Part shown: positions 1 to 8,432 of the stretch, piece by piece
Position numbering within the stretch: position 1 is the first letter of the stretch
Layout of the letters: each line of letters begins with the position of its first letter
Source of the DNA: JAPPHA01 sp963662815
Lineage (GTDB): Bacteria > Pseudomonadota > Alphaproteobacteria > Rhodobacterales > Rhodobacteraceae
Reading direction: 5' to 3'
Length of the DNA: 64,000 nt
Assembly (NCBI GenBank): GCA_963662815.2
Contig: CAXXWA010000020.1
Span: 310,001 to 374,000 of the forward strand
Notes under the pieces: generated by a model
Databases searched by the model: none
Told to the model about the DNA's origin: nothing
Seen by the model: the letters and a program-made list of their open reading frames with translations, nothing else
Translations under genes and position numbers: made by a program

Positions 1-132
1 GAGCTCGTCCGCAAGCGTTGACTTCCCGGATCCCGGAGGACCGGCGATCGCCGTAAGGCCGCGCCCGTTCCGGTCGCGTTCCATGAGTTTCCCGATCAGC
101 GCCGAAGAATCGATGAACCGGGCTTCGTTCAA
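1..132 (-). CDS. P-loop sugar/nucleoside kinase-like protein, N-terminal part only
   Basis: Only the first 44 codons are inside the window. The frame reads through a Walker A motif, GPPGSGKST, then LADEL, as in the uridine kinase/pantothenate kinase-like P-loop family that includes kinases linked to fructose-type ABC operons. A TTG at 132 overlaps the TGA stop of the upstream epimerase gene, which suggests translational coupling; an ATG at 84 is an alternative, but it leaves few residues before the P-loop. As last visible gene of a sugar uptake operon it probably phosphorylates the imported or epimerised sugar. Substrate is inferred from context only. Confidence 0.6.
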   Translation of the reverse strand, partial: MNEARFIDSSALIGKLMERDRNGRGLTAIAGPPGSGKSTLADEL

Positions 133-986
133 CGAGCCACCTCCAGACCGGCCGCGGCTGCGTGTCGCCAGAGAAAGGGTAGACCGACTTCAATGACGTC
201 GGCAGGCCGGTCCGCGACAGGCCTCCAGACCGCCAGTCCGGAAGCGATCTCCGGCGCAAGGTAAACAAAGCTCTCGAGAGTCAGCGGACCGTTGTAATCG
301 ATTTGCTTCAACCCGCGGAACGCGTCCTCCCAGTCGATAGTCCCGCGTCCCGGAACGCCGCGGTTCGACTCGGACAGGTGCACGTAGCCGAGGTGTTCGC
401 CGGCATCGGCGAATCCCTCCGCCATGCCCACTTCCTCGATGTTCATGTGATATGTGTCGAGATGAATGAACACGTTACCGGCCCCCGTTCTCTCGACGAT
501 GTCGACCGCCTGCGCCGCGGTGTTCAGGAGATGGGTTTCGTAGCGGTTGCAGGGTTCGATTCCTAGGCGCATGCCGAGCGCTCGCGCCCGCCCGGCGACC
601 CTGGACACGACCCGGCAAACCGCGTCTGTTTCAGTAGTCGTCACCGGCGCTCCCGAAGTCTTTCCGATCGTTCCGTAGGTGACCCCCGAGACGGCGTCGG
701 CGCCTGCTCCCTTCGCAGATTCAAGCACAAGTGACAGGAAATCGACGACGTCGTCCGGGTTTCCCAGCGCGTCGAGATCGTCCGGAAGCCCGAGGGAGCA
801 GACGATGCGTACGTCGTGCCTCGCCGCGACCGCCCGGGTTCCCGCGGAATCAAAACGTCTAGGGTCCAGGAGGGGAATTTCCAGAATGCTCACGCCTCTG
901 GAACGGATGGGCGGCAGCAACCCGTCCGCCTCCGCCGGATCCCAGAGCGGCGTGAACGCCAGTGTATGAAGGCCAAAGCGCAGCAC
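129..986 (-). CDS. Sugar epimerase/isomerase, D-tagatose 3-epimerase-like TIM barrel
   Basis: A 285-residue protein of the xylose isomerase-like TIM barrel superfamily, closest in motif pattern to D-tagatose/D-allulose 3-epimerases. Seen in the sequence are E144 in GIEPCNRYE, D177 and H180 in HLDTYHMN, H203 and R209 in HLSESNRG, and E238 in LTLESF, which match the metal-binding and catalytic glutamate pattern of that family. Length is normal. It lies downstream of the ABC ATPase gene with a 12-base gap and overlaps the next kinase start. Inference: it converts the imported ketose or aldose derivative before phosphorylation. Exact sugar unknown. Confidence 0.8.
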   Translation of the reverse strand: MLRFGLHTLAFTPLWDPAEADGLLPPIRSRGVSILEIPLLDPRRFDSAGTRAVAARHDVRIVCSLGLPDDLDALGNPDDVVDFLSLVLESAKGAGADAVSGVTYGTIGKTSGAPVTTTETDAVCRVVSRVAGRARALGMRLGIEPCNRYETHLLNTAAQAVDIVERTGAGNVFIHLDTYHMNIEEVGMAEGFADAGEHLGYVHLSESNRGVPGRGTIDWEDAFRGLKQIDYNGPLTLESFVYLAPEIASGLAVWRPVADRPADVIEVGLPFLWRHAAAAGLEVAR

Positions 987-998
987 TCTTTTTCTCCC

Positions 999-1742
999 CT
1001 ATCCGCTCGCGCCGACGATGAAGGACACGACCTCGGCCATGTCGGTCTCGGCTCTCGGAAGGTCCGCGATCACGTTGCCGCGGCGGAGCACGACGATGCG
1101 GCCGCAAGCCTCGAAGACATCGTTCAGGCGATGGCTGATCAGTATGGTCGCGATGCCTTCGCCCTTCATCTGGCGAATCAGCCGAAGAACGCTCTCGACT
1201 TCCCGCACCGCGAGAGCGGCGGTCGGCTCGTCCATTATCACCAGCTTCGGGCGAAACGTGAGGGCGCGCGCGATCGCTATGGTCTGTTGCTGTCCGCCCG
1301 ACAGCATGCCGACGGGAACATGGATGGACGGGACATGCACGCCGAGGCGGTCGATCATTTCCTGAGCCTCGGAATCGATCCGCGACTTGTCCACGAACGA
1401 CGGCAGGATTCCGAACAGGCGCCGCGTCGGTTCGCGTCCGAGAAAGATGTTGTTCGCCACGTCCTGCTGCGGCGCGAGGGCGAGATCCTGGTATATCATC
1501 TCGATGCCCATTTCCCGCCGCGCGCCCGGCGAGAGCCCGGTAATGTCCTGCCCGTCGAAGGATATGCGGCCCCTGTCGGTGGCGTAGACGCCGGTAATCG
1601 ACTTCATCAGCGTCGATTTGCCGGCACCGTTGTCCCCGACAAGACCGACAACTTCGCCCGGCCCGACGGAGAGGTCCACGCCGCGGAGCACGCTGACTGC
1701 ACCGAAACTCAGTTCGATGCCGGAAAGGTCCAGGAGGCTCAC
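999..1742 (-). CDS. Sugar ABC transporter ATP-binding protein, single-domain (FrcA-like)
   Basis: A 247-residue ATPase that powers sugar import at the inner membrane. Walker A GDNGAGKST is at residues 36-44, the signature LSGGQQQ near 147-153, Walker B LVIMDEP near 167-173, and the switch histidine in LISHR follows. RbsA-type sugar ATPases carry two fused ATPase domains of about 500 residues; this one has a single domain, as in FrcA-type systems, so it probably acts as a homodimer. The GTG start at 1742 overlaps the permease stop in a GTGA junction. A longer reading upstream in the same frame is only antisense-free overlap with the permease and was not used. Confidence 0.88.
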   Translation of the reverse strand: MSLLDLSGIELSFGAVSVLRGVDLSVGPGEVVGLVGDNGAGKSTLMKSITGVYATDRGRISFDGQDITGLSPGARREMGIEMIYQDLALAPQQDVANNIFLGREPTRRLFGILPSFVDKSRIDSEAQEMIDRLGVHVPSIHVPVGMLSGGQQQTIAIARALTFRPKLVIMDEPTAALAVREVESVLRLIRQMKGEGIATILISHRLNDVFEACGRIVVLRRGNVIADLPRAETDMAEVVSFIVGASG

Positions 1743-2710
1743 GGCGCCTGCCCCTGCCTTGACCGAATCTGATCCAGCCACACCGCGGCGATCAGAACGG
1801 CGCCGATCGCCATCTGCTGGTAGTAGGCCTGCACTGCCATCAGGTTCAGACCGTTCTGCAGCACGCCCATGATTAGCGCTCCGATCATGGTGCCGAGAAT
1901 CGAGCCGCGGCCGCCAAACAGGTTCGTGCCGCCGATGATCGCCGCCGTAATGGCGAGAAGTTCGTAGCTCAACCCGGCCGTAGGATCGCCGGTATTGACG
2001 CGCGCGGTGAAGATCAGCCCGGCCAGGCCGGCCATCAGACCGGAAATCGTGTAGAGCGCCATCCGCTGCCGCCGGACGTTGATTCCGGTCGCGCGCGCAG
2101 CGTTCTCGTTGTCGCCGAGGGCCAGCGTGTGGTGCCCAAAGGGCGTGTGGGCAAGGATGTAATGGGAAACGACGGCCGCCGCCAGCAGGACGAAAACCGG
2201 CGTCGGCACTCCCCACGGGCGCGCCTGGCCTAGGAACAGTATTTCGTCGGGTAGCCCGTAGACGCCCCGGCCGCTGGAAATGATCAGCGCAAGGCCCCGC
2301 GCGATCCCGAGCATTCCGAGGGTGACGATGAAGGCGGGCACCTTGCCGCGCGTGATGATGAACCCGTTGACAGCGCCGGCTGCGGCGCCGGCTGCCAGCG
2401 AACCGATGATGGCGAAGTACCAAGGCCATTCCAGCAGCACGACGAGGGCCGCACCAGTGACCGACGCCAGCCCGAGAACCGATCCGAGCGACAGGTCGAT
2501 TCCCGCCGCGCTGATCACGAAGGTCGCGCCGATCGCAAGGATTCCGACCGTTGCGGACGCGAGAATGATGTTGAAAAGATTGTTGGCCGTGAGGAATACC
2601 CGAACGCCGCTTCCCGTGACCGGCGACAGGATCGCCATGACCACGACCAGCCCCGCCAGAACGGCGAGCGATTCCACTCGCACATGCGTGCGTTCGAGAA
2701 ATCTCAGCAT
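1739..2710 (-). CDS. Sugar ABC transporter permease (RbsC/FrcC-like)
   Basis: A 323-residue integral membrane protein of the BPD_transp_2 sugar permease family. Many hydrophobic segments are visible, with the typical GIDLSLGSVLGLASV stretch near residue 70 and GRVNTGDP-like/GGTNLFGGRGS near 235-250, which is the family's cytoplasmic coupling region. Length is typical. It lies between the binding-protein and ATPase genes, sharing four bases with the latter, so the three are one operon. It forms the transmembrane channel for the sugar delivered by the binding protein encoded at 2762-3721. Confidence 0.88.
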   Translation of the reverse strand: MLRFLERTHVRVESLAVLAGLVVVMAILSPVTGSGVRVFLTANNLFNIILASATVGILAIGATFVISAAGIDLSLGSVLGLASVTGAALVVLLEWPWYFAIIGSLAAGAAAGAVNGFIITRGKVPAFIVTLGMLGIARGLALIISSGRGVYGLPDEILFLGQARPWGVPTPVFVLLAAAVVSHYILAHTPFGHHTLALGDNENAARATGINVRRQRMALYTISGLMAGLAGLIFTARVNTGDPTAGLSYELLAITAAIIGGTNLFGGRGSILGTMIGALIMGVLQNGLNLMAVQAYYQQMAIGAVLIAAVWLDQIRSRQGQAP

Positions 2711-2761
2711 GGCGGGCGCGGGCCGGCCGCCACTTGTCGATCGGCCCGCCCTTCTCGTCCG

Positions 2762-3721
2762 CTACTTGACGAATTCAAGCATCGGGTCGGTGCCGGCATC
2801 AAGGATTTCCTTGGTCAGCACCATGGTCGGCACGAAGATCCAGTCCCCCTCGGGTTCCTTGCCTTCCTTCATCGCCTTGACCATTTCCACCGCCTGCTTG
2901 CCGACGAGGTACGGCAGCTGGGCAACCGAGGCATTCAGTCGACCGGCCTTGATCGACTTGACAGCGTCCGAATTGCCGTCGACGCCGATGACGATCACCT
3001 GATCGCCCTTGCCTGCGGCGTAAACCGTTTCCACCGCGCCGAGCGCCATTCCGTCGTTCGCCGCGAAAACCGCCACGAGTTCCGGGTGCGCAACGAGGAT
3101 GTCGTTGGTGATGTTGGCCGCCTTGCCGCGGTCCCAGTCACCCGGAAGCGACGCCACGACCTCGAGTCCGGGCGCGAGCTTGCCGAGCTGGTCGGCAAAA
3201 CCGCTGGCGCGCTTCTGGCCGGTGATGTTTCCAGACAGCCCCTCGATGACCAGAACCGGTCCCGAGGCGTCAGCTCCGACCTGGCTGACCAGCCACTCGG
3301 CGCCCTGGGCACCCGCCGCCACGTTGTCCGAACCGATCGAGAAGGCGATGCTCACCCCCGCGTCCGCGGCGATCGCGTGATCAAGATTGCCGTCGAGATC
3401 GACGACCGGAATCCCCATCTCGTTTGCCCGCTTCAGGCAGGGCAGCAGGATGGTCGAATTGATCGCGGCGGTGATCATCGCGTCGGGCTGACGTTCGAGC
3501 ATCGTGTTGCAGACATTCAGTTGCGGCTCGGCGGCCTGATCGCTCTCCACGGCCTGCAGGTAGTATTCGACCCCCGCCGCGGCGGCGCCTTCGCGTACGC
3601 CGAGTTCCATTGCACCCCAGAAGGGATTCGCCAGCGTCTTCATCAGGACGCCATAGGTGTCGGCATGCGCCGGCAGGGCCAGAAGCCCCAAGACGGATGC
3701 GACAGTCAGTTTCTTCATCAT
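2762..3721 (-). CDS. Periplasmic sugar-binding protein, AlsB-like
   Basis: A 319-residue type I periplasmic binding protein. The start was set at the ATG at 3721 because AAGGAG lies just upstream and the protein then begins MMKKLTV with a clean signal peptide ending at AHA-DTYG. Mature sequence resembles E. coli D-allose binding protein AlsB: MKTLANPFWG, GDWDRGKA and FAANDGMALG align by memory with its equivalents. It captures the sugar in the periplasm for the permease and ATPase downstream. Allose, allulose or a related hexose or pentose is the inferred ligand; this is not proven. Confidence 0.83.
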   Translation of the reverse strand: MMKKLTVASVLGLLALPAHADTYGVLMKTLANPFWGAMELGVREGAAAAGVEYYLQAVESDQAAEPQLNVCNTMLERQPDAMITAAINSTILLPCLKRANEMGIPVVDLDGNLDHAIAADAGVSIAFSIGSDNVAAGAQGAEWLVSQVGADASGPVLVIEGLSGNITGQKRASGFADQLGKLAPGLEVVASLPGDWDRGKAANITNDILVAHPELVAVFAANDGMALGAVETVYAAGKGDQVIVIGVDGNSDAVKSIKAGRLNASVAQLPYLVGKQAVEMVKAMKEGKEPEGDWIFVPTMVLTKEILDAGTDPMLEFVK

Positions 3722-3835
3722 TGCTTTCTCCTTTAGCAGCATTCCTTTACTTCGACCGGATCGCAGATTCGTGATTTTGATAGTCGACCCGTTGCGGGCA
3801 TGCGCGACAGCGCCACGATGTCCCCTGCTCGCTCC

Positions 3836-4861
3836 TCAATTTCCGAATTTCCCGACAAGCGTTTCCCGCTCCTCGAGGCGACAGTTGATCCGCACGACTC
3901 CGGAATCCGTTTCCCTGCCCTCTACCCGCGCAAGGAGCCGGGCCCAACCCTGCTCGGCAATTTCCTGAACCGGTTGAACTATGGCGGCGACGGACGGGTG
4001 AACCTGAGCCATCCAGGCGCTGTCGTCGAAGCTCACCAGCGCAGTCCGTTTGCCGGGATCGAGCCCTCGCTCGTGCAATAGCCCGTACGCTGCAAGCGCT
4101 GCGGTGTTGAAAAGGCAGAACACCGCATCCGGCGGCGGCGAGTTTTCCAGGTGTCGCGCGAGCGCCTCCCTCGCGCCATCGGCGCTGCCCCCCGTCGGCA
4201 GGTAGTCCACCTTTATCTCTGCTCCGGCGGCGGACGCTTCCCTTCGGACGCCGTCGAGCCGCTCGGCCACATTGTCAAGCCCGTCGCCGAGATAGGCGAT
4301 CAGGACGCGACGATGCCCGAGTTCGATCAGGCGGCGCATGACGGAGGCGCTCGCCCTGGCGTTGTCGACCTTGACCGCATCGACCGCGTTGCTCCCCGCT
4401 ACCCGGTCGAGAAGCACGAAGGGAATTTCGCTGTCTTCGATGATGCTCGCCGCGCGCGACTTCAGGGAAGGCACAAGCAGAATGCCGGCCACGCGCCATC
4501 CGACCAGCTCGTCCAGCTCCCTCGCCTCGATTTCGTGATCTTCCCTGCTGGACGTCGCGACGATCCGGTAACTCGTGGCTTCGGCGCAGCATTCGAGCCG
4601 CGCAACGAGTTCGGAAAAGAACGGATTCTCGAAGTCGGGAATGACAAGGCCGATGAAGCGGCTTTGGTTGCGCCGCAGATTGGAAGCCATGGTGTTGCGC
4701 CGGTACCCGAGTTCCCTGACGGATTCGAGAACCGCGCGTCCGATCGGGTCGTCCTGGCGCCGGAGTCCGTTGATCACATTCGACACGCAGCCCGGCGACA
4801 CGCCGGCGTGCCGCGCCACATCGCGAATTGACGGCCGGTTTCGTGCTCTTCCGTCGACCAT
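3836..4861 (-). CDS. LacI family transcriptional regulator
   Basis: A 341-residue regulator with an N-terminal LacI helix-turn-helix at about residues 11-35 (SIRDVARHAGVSPGCVSNVIN) followed by the hinge and a periplasmic-binding-protein-like effector domain (FIGLVIPDFENPFFSELV near 69). It lies upstream of the binding-protein gene on the same strand and divergent from the dehydrogenase at 4948. By its place it is the local regulator of the sugar operon; two AANCGNTT-type sites occur directly upstream of its start, which suggests autoregulation and control of the dehydrogenase. Confidence 0.88.
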   Translation of the reverse strand: MVDGRARNRPSIRDVARHAGVSPGCVSNVINGLRRQDDPIGRAVLESVRELGYRRNTMASNLRRNQSRFIGLVIPDFENPFFSELVARLECCAEATSYRIVATSSREDHEIEARELDELVGWRVAGILLVPSLKSRAASIIEDSEIPFVLLDRVAGSNAVDAVKVDNARASASVMRRLIELGHRRVLIAYLGDGLDNVAERLDGVRREASAAGAEIKVDYLPTGGSADGAREALARHLENSPPPDAVFCLFNTAALAAYGLLHERGLDPGKRTALVSFDDSAWMAQVHPSVAAIVQPVQEIAEQGWARLLARVEGRETDSGVVRINCRLEERETLVGKFGN

Positions 4862-4899
4862 CTGGCTTCCGTGAATTCAACTTTACTCAACGCTAGAAA

Positions 4900-4909
4900 A
4901 ATCGTTTTA
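4900..4909. promoter_or_regulatory. Candidate LacI-family operator 1
   Basis: The ten bases AATCGTTTTA contain the AANCGNTT core typical of LacI-family operators. The same ten bases recur 17 bases downstream. The site lies between the divergent lacI-type gene and the dehydrogenase gene. Binding is inferred. Confidence 0.5.
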
Positions 4910-4916
4910 TCCTGTC

Positions 4917-4926
4917 AATCGTTTTA
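4917..4926. promoter_or_regulatory. Candidate LacI-family operator 2
   Basis: Second exact copy of AATCGTTTTA in the 86-base divergent intergenic region, 22 bases before the dehydrogenase ATG. Two identical sites at 17-base offset would allow paired binding on the helix. Confidence 0.5.
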
Positions 4927-4947
4927 CGGCAGTACTGCGAGGGCGCC

Positions 4948-5961
4948 ATGCGCATACTCTACGATCCCGCCCCGCGCACAACGAATGAGATCTTCTGTCC
5001 TGCCGATCGCCAGGCGTTTTTCGACAATCACGCCGTCACGATGGTGGACGGGGAAAATCGGGCCGAGGCCTATGAATTGGAACTTCCCGTCATCGATGTG
5101 CTGGTCACGCAGCAGCCCATGGACCGGAGCCGTCTCGACTGCGCTCCGAACCTGCGCGCAATCTTCAATGTCGAGACGAATTTCCTGCCGAACATCGACT
5201 ACGACACGTGTTTCGAACGCGGCATTCATGTGCTGACCCCGGCATCGGTATTCGCCGTGCCGGTCGCCGAAATTGGCCTAGGAATGGCTTTGTCGCTTGC
5301 GAGGGGGATTCACGCTGCACACGCCGACTTCTTGGAAGGGCGCGAACGATACGGGCTGGAAGGGAACGCCGACGCGGAACTCCTCACGTCGAGCGAGGTG
5401 GGTTTTGTCGGTTTCGGGGATCTCGGCCGCGCCCTGCACCGGCTCCTGAAGCCTTTCCGGACCCGGACTAGGGTGTTCGACCCCTGGCTTCCGGAAGGCT
5501 ACCTGCGCCGCCTGGACGTCGAACCGGCTTCTCTCGAAACGGTCCTCGGCAAGAGCCGCATCGTGTTCGTGGTGGCGTCCGTGACGACCGAAAACCATCA
5601 CCTGCTGAATTCCCGCACCCTCGCCATGATGCAGGACGGCTCGATGCTCGTTCTCCTGAGCCGAGCGGCGCTCGCCGACTTTGACGCCCTCTCCAGGGAA
5701 GCCGGCAGCGGGCGGCTCAGGATTGCGACCGATGTCTTCCCGGAAGAGCCGGTCGGCGAAGCAGATCCGATTCGCGGGGTTCCGGGCATCCTTTTTTCGG
5801 CTCATCGCGCCGGCGCATTGACATGTGCGCTCGAACAGATCGGTGCCCTTGTGCTTGAGGATCTCGAGCAGATCTCGCGGGGGCTTCCGCCCATTGCGTG
5901 TCGAAGGGCGGAGCGAGAAACGGTCTCGCGCCTTCGCAGCATGCCGATAAAGTTTTCCTGA
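4948..5961 (+). CDS. D-isomer specific 2-hydroxyacid dehydrogenase
   Basis: A 337-residue protein of the D-2-hydroxyacid dehydrogenase family (phosphoglycerate/glyoxylate/hydroxypyruvate dehydrogenase-like). The NAD(P)-binding GFGDLG is at residues 155-160, the substrate-binding arginine is in LSRA near 239, the acidic partner in DVFPEEP near 263-268 and the catalytic histidine in SAHRAGA near 286. It is divergent from the LacI-type regulator and shares its candidate operators, so it is probably co-controlled with the sugar operon and handles a downstream hydroxy acid. Substrate is not identifiable from sequence. Confidence 0.83.
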   Translation: MRILYDPAPRTTNEIFCPADRQAFFDNHAVTMVDGENRAEAYELELPVIDVLVTQQPMDRSRLDCAPNLRAIFNVETNFLPNIDYDTCFERGIHVLTPASVFAVPVAEIGLGMALSLARGIHAAHADFLEGRERYGLEGNADAELLTSSEVGFVGFGDLGRALHRLLKPFRTRTRVFDPWLPEGYLRRLDVEPASLETVLGKSRIVFVVASVTTENHHLLNSRTLAMMQDGSMLVLLSRAALADFDALSREAGSGRLRIATDVFPEEPVGEADPIRGVPGILFSAHRAGALTCALEQIGALVLEDLEQISRGLPPIACRRAERETVSRLRSMPIKFS

Positions 5962-6353
5962 CTTGCTGGACAGACCCTGACGGTCGGTGGCCGTGCGGCG
6001 CAACGCGGTGCGCCGAGGAAATCTGATAAGCCGCAAGCCGGCAGGGGACTGGTGCGGCCAGCACGTCGTGACGCTGGTCCTGGTGGAATCCTTCGTCGGA
6101 ACTCCATGCTTCACCGGCGGCCGCGTGCAAGGCCTTGGGGAAGCGCTGGAAAGCGCATGTCCATCAGGGTCTGTTCGGTTGCTCACACAAGCGATTGCCT
6201 TGGTCAGGGCCGGTCTCGGGGTGCAATTGCGGGTTTGGACTGACGGACTTGGCGGGCGAACCCGCGAACCGTCCTCCGCGCGATTCCGACCATATGGAAA
6301 CATGAGTCAAACTGGTGGACATGCACATGAAAATTGTGAGAAACGTTGCTCGC
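5962..6353. other. Intergenic, no gene recognised
   Basis: About 390 bases between the dehydrogenase stop and tRNA-Ser. Short open frames exist on both strands but none has a ribosome site, family motif or coding character. A promoter for the tRNA must lie at its right end but no convincing hexamers were seen. Confidence 0.5.
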
Positions 6354-6443
6354 GGAGAGGTGCCGGAGTGGTCGAACGGGGCGGTCTCGAAAACCGTTGT
6401 GGGCGCGAGCCCACCCAGGGTTCGAATCCCTGTCTCTCCGCCA
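6354..6443 (+). tRNA. tRNA-Ser(CGA)
   Basis: A 90-base class II tRNA. The acceptor stem GGAGAGG pairs with TCTCTCC near the 3' end, the anticodon loop CTCGAAA gives anticodon CGA, a long variable arm (GTGGGCGCGAGCCCAC) follows, the T-loop is TTCGAAT, and CCA is encoded. It reads UCG serine codons. Confidence 0.97.
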
Positions 6444-7226
6444 TACGCAATTGTTTTCAAAGAGTGTTTCGGCAGAAAAGCGGCTCGTTGCATGTCGGGG
6501 CGGAACCTGGACCGCATCCGATGACCGCGTTCGAGGCGCTCTCCGGTCCTCCCCGACCAGGCGTCGGGCGGCGCGGTTCCCTGCGGGACCGGCGTCGAAC
6601 GCGACGAGAAGGCGTTTCGGCGCCCGGGACACGGCACGTTTCGGGACGCGCGGGGCGACGGTTCTGGGTCGGCGGCAGTCCATGATGCCATTGAGGTCCG
6701 GAAGGCCTGCGCCGATGCCCTCAATAAGTTCCGCAAGAAGGGCGGGCACCCCTGCAACGTCTGAACCTTGCCGGGAAGGTTCACGAAGCGGACAAGGCAA
6801 CCGAACGTGTCCACAGCCGCACGATCTTGCCCGTCAGGCAGCCCCGGGAGCTCCCGATACCTTGAATGCAGGCTCCCCACGCAGGCGCGGCCCGGTGGCG
6901 GCGAACAGGCATGCGTTCCTGAAGAGCGGACCTGTACTTGCTTTCCGGCATGTACCGGTCTTCAAGGTTGGACGCGGCAATTCCCGTTTGTCAGCATTGC
7001 TGTGGCATCCGGCACAGGCGCCACGCTTGAACGTGAACTGAACTTTAAGCACGTCAGAAATGAACGTCCCCGCTTGTCGCCCAAAGCTCCGGACACTTCT
7101 CTGTCGCCTCATCAGGCTTGTCCGTCGGGCCGCCCGGCATGTGTGCGGGGGTGAGACCGACTGGATGCAACAGGTTGGACCTTGAGTGCGATATGGAGGC
7201 CCAGAGCCGAAAACTGTGCAGGGTGG
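6444..7226. other. No protein gene; possible transcript leading into a terminator
   Basis: About 780 bases with no convincing coding frame on either strand. Several frames of 60-230 codons are open because of high GC but lack motifs. The stretch ends in a strong plus-strand terminator, so something may be transcribed here from tRNA-Ser or from an internal promoter. No match to RNase P, SRP or tmRNA core sequences was seen by eye. Confidence 0.4.
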
Positions 7227-7257
7227 AAGGCCGCATTGACTATCGGCGGCCTTTTCT
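7227..7257 (+). terminator. Rho-independent terminator on the plus strand
   Basis: An 8-bp perfect stem, AAGGCCGC (7227-7234) with GCGGCCTT (7246-7253), an 11-base loop and then TTCTGT. The T-run is on the plus strand, yet the nearest upstream plus-strand gene is tRNA-Ser 780 bases away. Confidence 0.65.
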
Positions 7258-7669
7258 GTCCTTGGAGTGATGATCGGTCTGGCTTCGGCGCAATTTCAGG
7301 CATCTTCCTGAACGGAGGGTAGCGGCTCTTGATCGGGTTTTGCGTGTTCGTTTCCGCAGGCATCGGAGCGTGAAGAATGCATGCCCCGCCTATTTTCGGC
7401 TTGAGGATGACGTGCGTACACGCCAGGATGCCTACAACCTTGCCCTTACGAACGGTTCGCGGAACTCGAATGAAGAGACCGGCCGCATCATGGCAGGTGG
7501 CCGGTTCCCGGACTTCAGGTTCGCGATGCTCGTCCGCGCCGAAACCGGAAACCGCCCTTCGTGCTCAGGAGTTCGTGCTCCCGCCCGGCCATGGGGATCA
7601 TGTTCCTGCACTGCGTGCCGGATCCGTGATCCCACAGGAAGTGCGTCCAGAGGTCTCCCGGCCCGGCGG
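7258..7669. other. Intergenic, no gene recognised
   Basis: About 410 bases between the terminator and the end of the peptidoglycan-binding-like gene. Small open frames present lack motifs and ribosome sites. Nothing else is seen. Confidence 0.45.
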
Positions 7670-8425
7670 CTAGCAATCCAGCCTGAAGAAGGGAATTTGG
7701 CTTGGCGAGCCCGTATCCAAAAAATAACTTGTACCGTCCGGGTATTCCTCCCCGGGCTCATGCTTGTAGGAGAGTTCAGCATACCGCGGCAGGCGCGCCG
7801 CCTCTCCCGGCCCCACAACATAGTTGAAATACGGCATCCTTCCGTGCACCATTCCATTGCGGTCGATCTTGAGGTTGGCATCCTTGGCAAGGAAGGTGCC
7901 GTCCGAAAGCCCCCCGGTTCGCCACTCATGGCTATTTTTGTCGAATTTGAGTGTCCCGGATTCAATTTCGACCGTTCCCCTTGAAAGCCAGTCAAATGCG
8001 TTGTTCTCAAGGGTAAGAATCCGCACGATTTGGAAGCGGCAAATGCCCGAATATCCGGTGTCCACATCGACCCCGGAGAAGTCGAAGGCGGTCGTGCTGG
8101 CGGCCACATAGCTGTCCGGGTCGAGCGTGACATAGTAGTCGCGCAGAGAAGCAGCCGACAGCAGCTCCTCACTTCTGGGACCCGACATCAGCCGGCAGAT
8201 CTCCGCCGTCGCGGACTTCTCTGCCCGATAGGACGGATCCCCGACCACCTGATCAAGAAATCCCTTAAGCGCGCCCTCCGTCTTCCGCCCCCAAAGCCCA
8301 TCAACCGGCCCCGGGTCGAAAGCGGTTCGGGAAAGGAATTCCTGGACACACCTTGTGTCGGCTTGCGCTGCCCCGACGGCGAGCGAAACCGCCAATATGA
8401 CGGGAGATAAACGCAGGTTGTTCAC
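7670..8425 (-). CDS. Secreted protein with peptidoglycan-binding-like N-terminal region
   Basis: A 251-residue protein starting at GTG 8425, seven bases after the DUF1501 stop, so it is the last gene of that operon. The N-terminus (NNLRLSPVILAVSLAVGAAQA) is a clear signal peptide with an AQA-type cleavage site. Residues about 27-65 (VQEFLSRTAFDPGPVDGLWGRKTEGALKGFL) match the putative peptidoglycan-binding domain 1 pattern, with the DGxxGxxT turn. The remaining 180 residues, rich in aromatic and acidic residues, are not recognised. It probably acts in the periplasm or cell envelope together with the two upstream proteins. Confidence 0.62.
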   Translation of the reverse strand: MNNLRLSPVILAVSLAVGAAQADTRCVQEFLSRTAFDPGPVDGLWGRKTEGALKGFLDQVVGDPSYRAEKSATAEICRLMSGPRSEELLSAASLRDYYVTLDPDSYVAASTTAFDFSGVDVDTGYSGICRFQIVRILTLENNAFDWLSRGTVEIESGTLKFDKNSHEWRTGGLSDGTFLAKDANLKIDRNGMVHGRMPYFNYVVGPGEAARLPRYAELSYKHEPGEEYPDGTSYFLDTGSPSQIPFFRLDC

Positions 8426-8432
8426 TTTGCGG

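Noticed and set aside
6444..7226. tmRNA, RNase P RNA or SRP RNA
   Set aside because: No core sequence of any of the three was found by eye; only a terminator supports a transcript.
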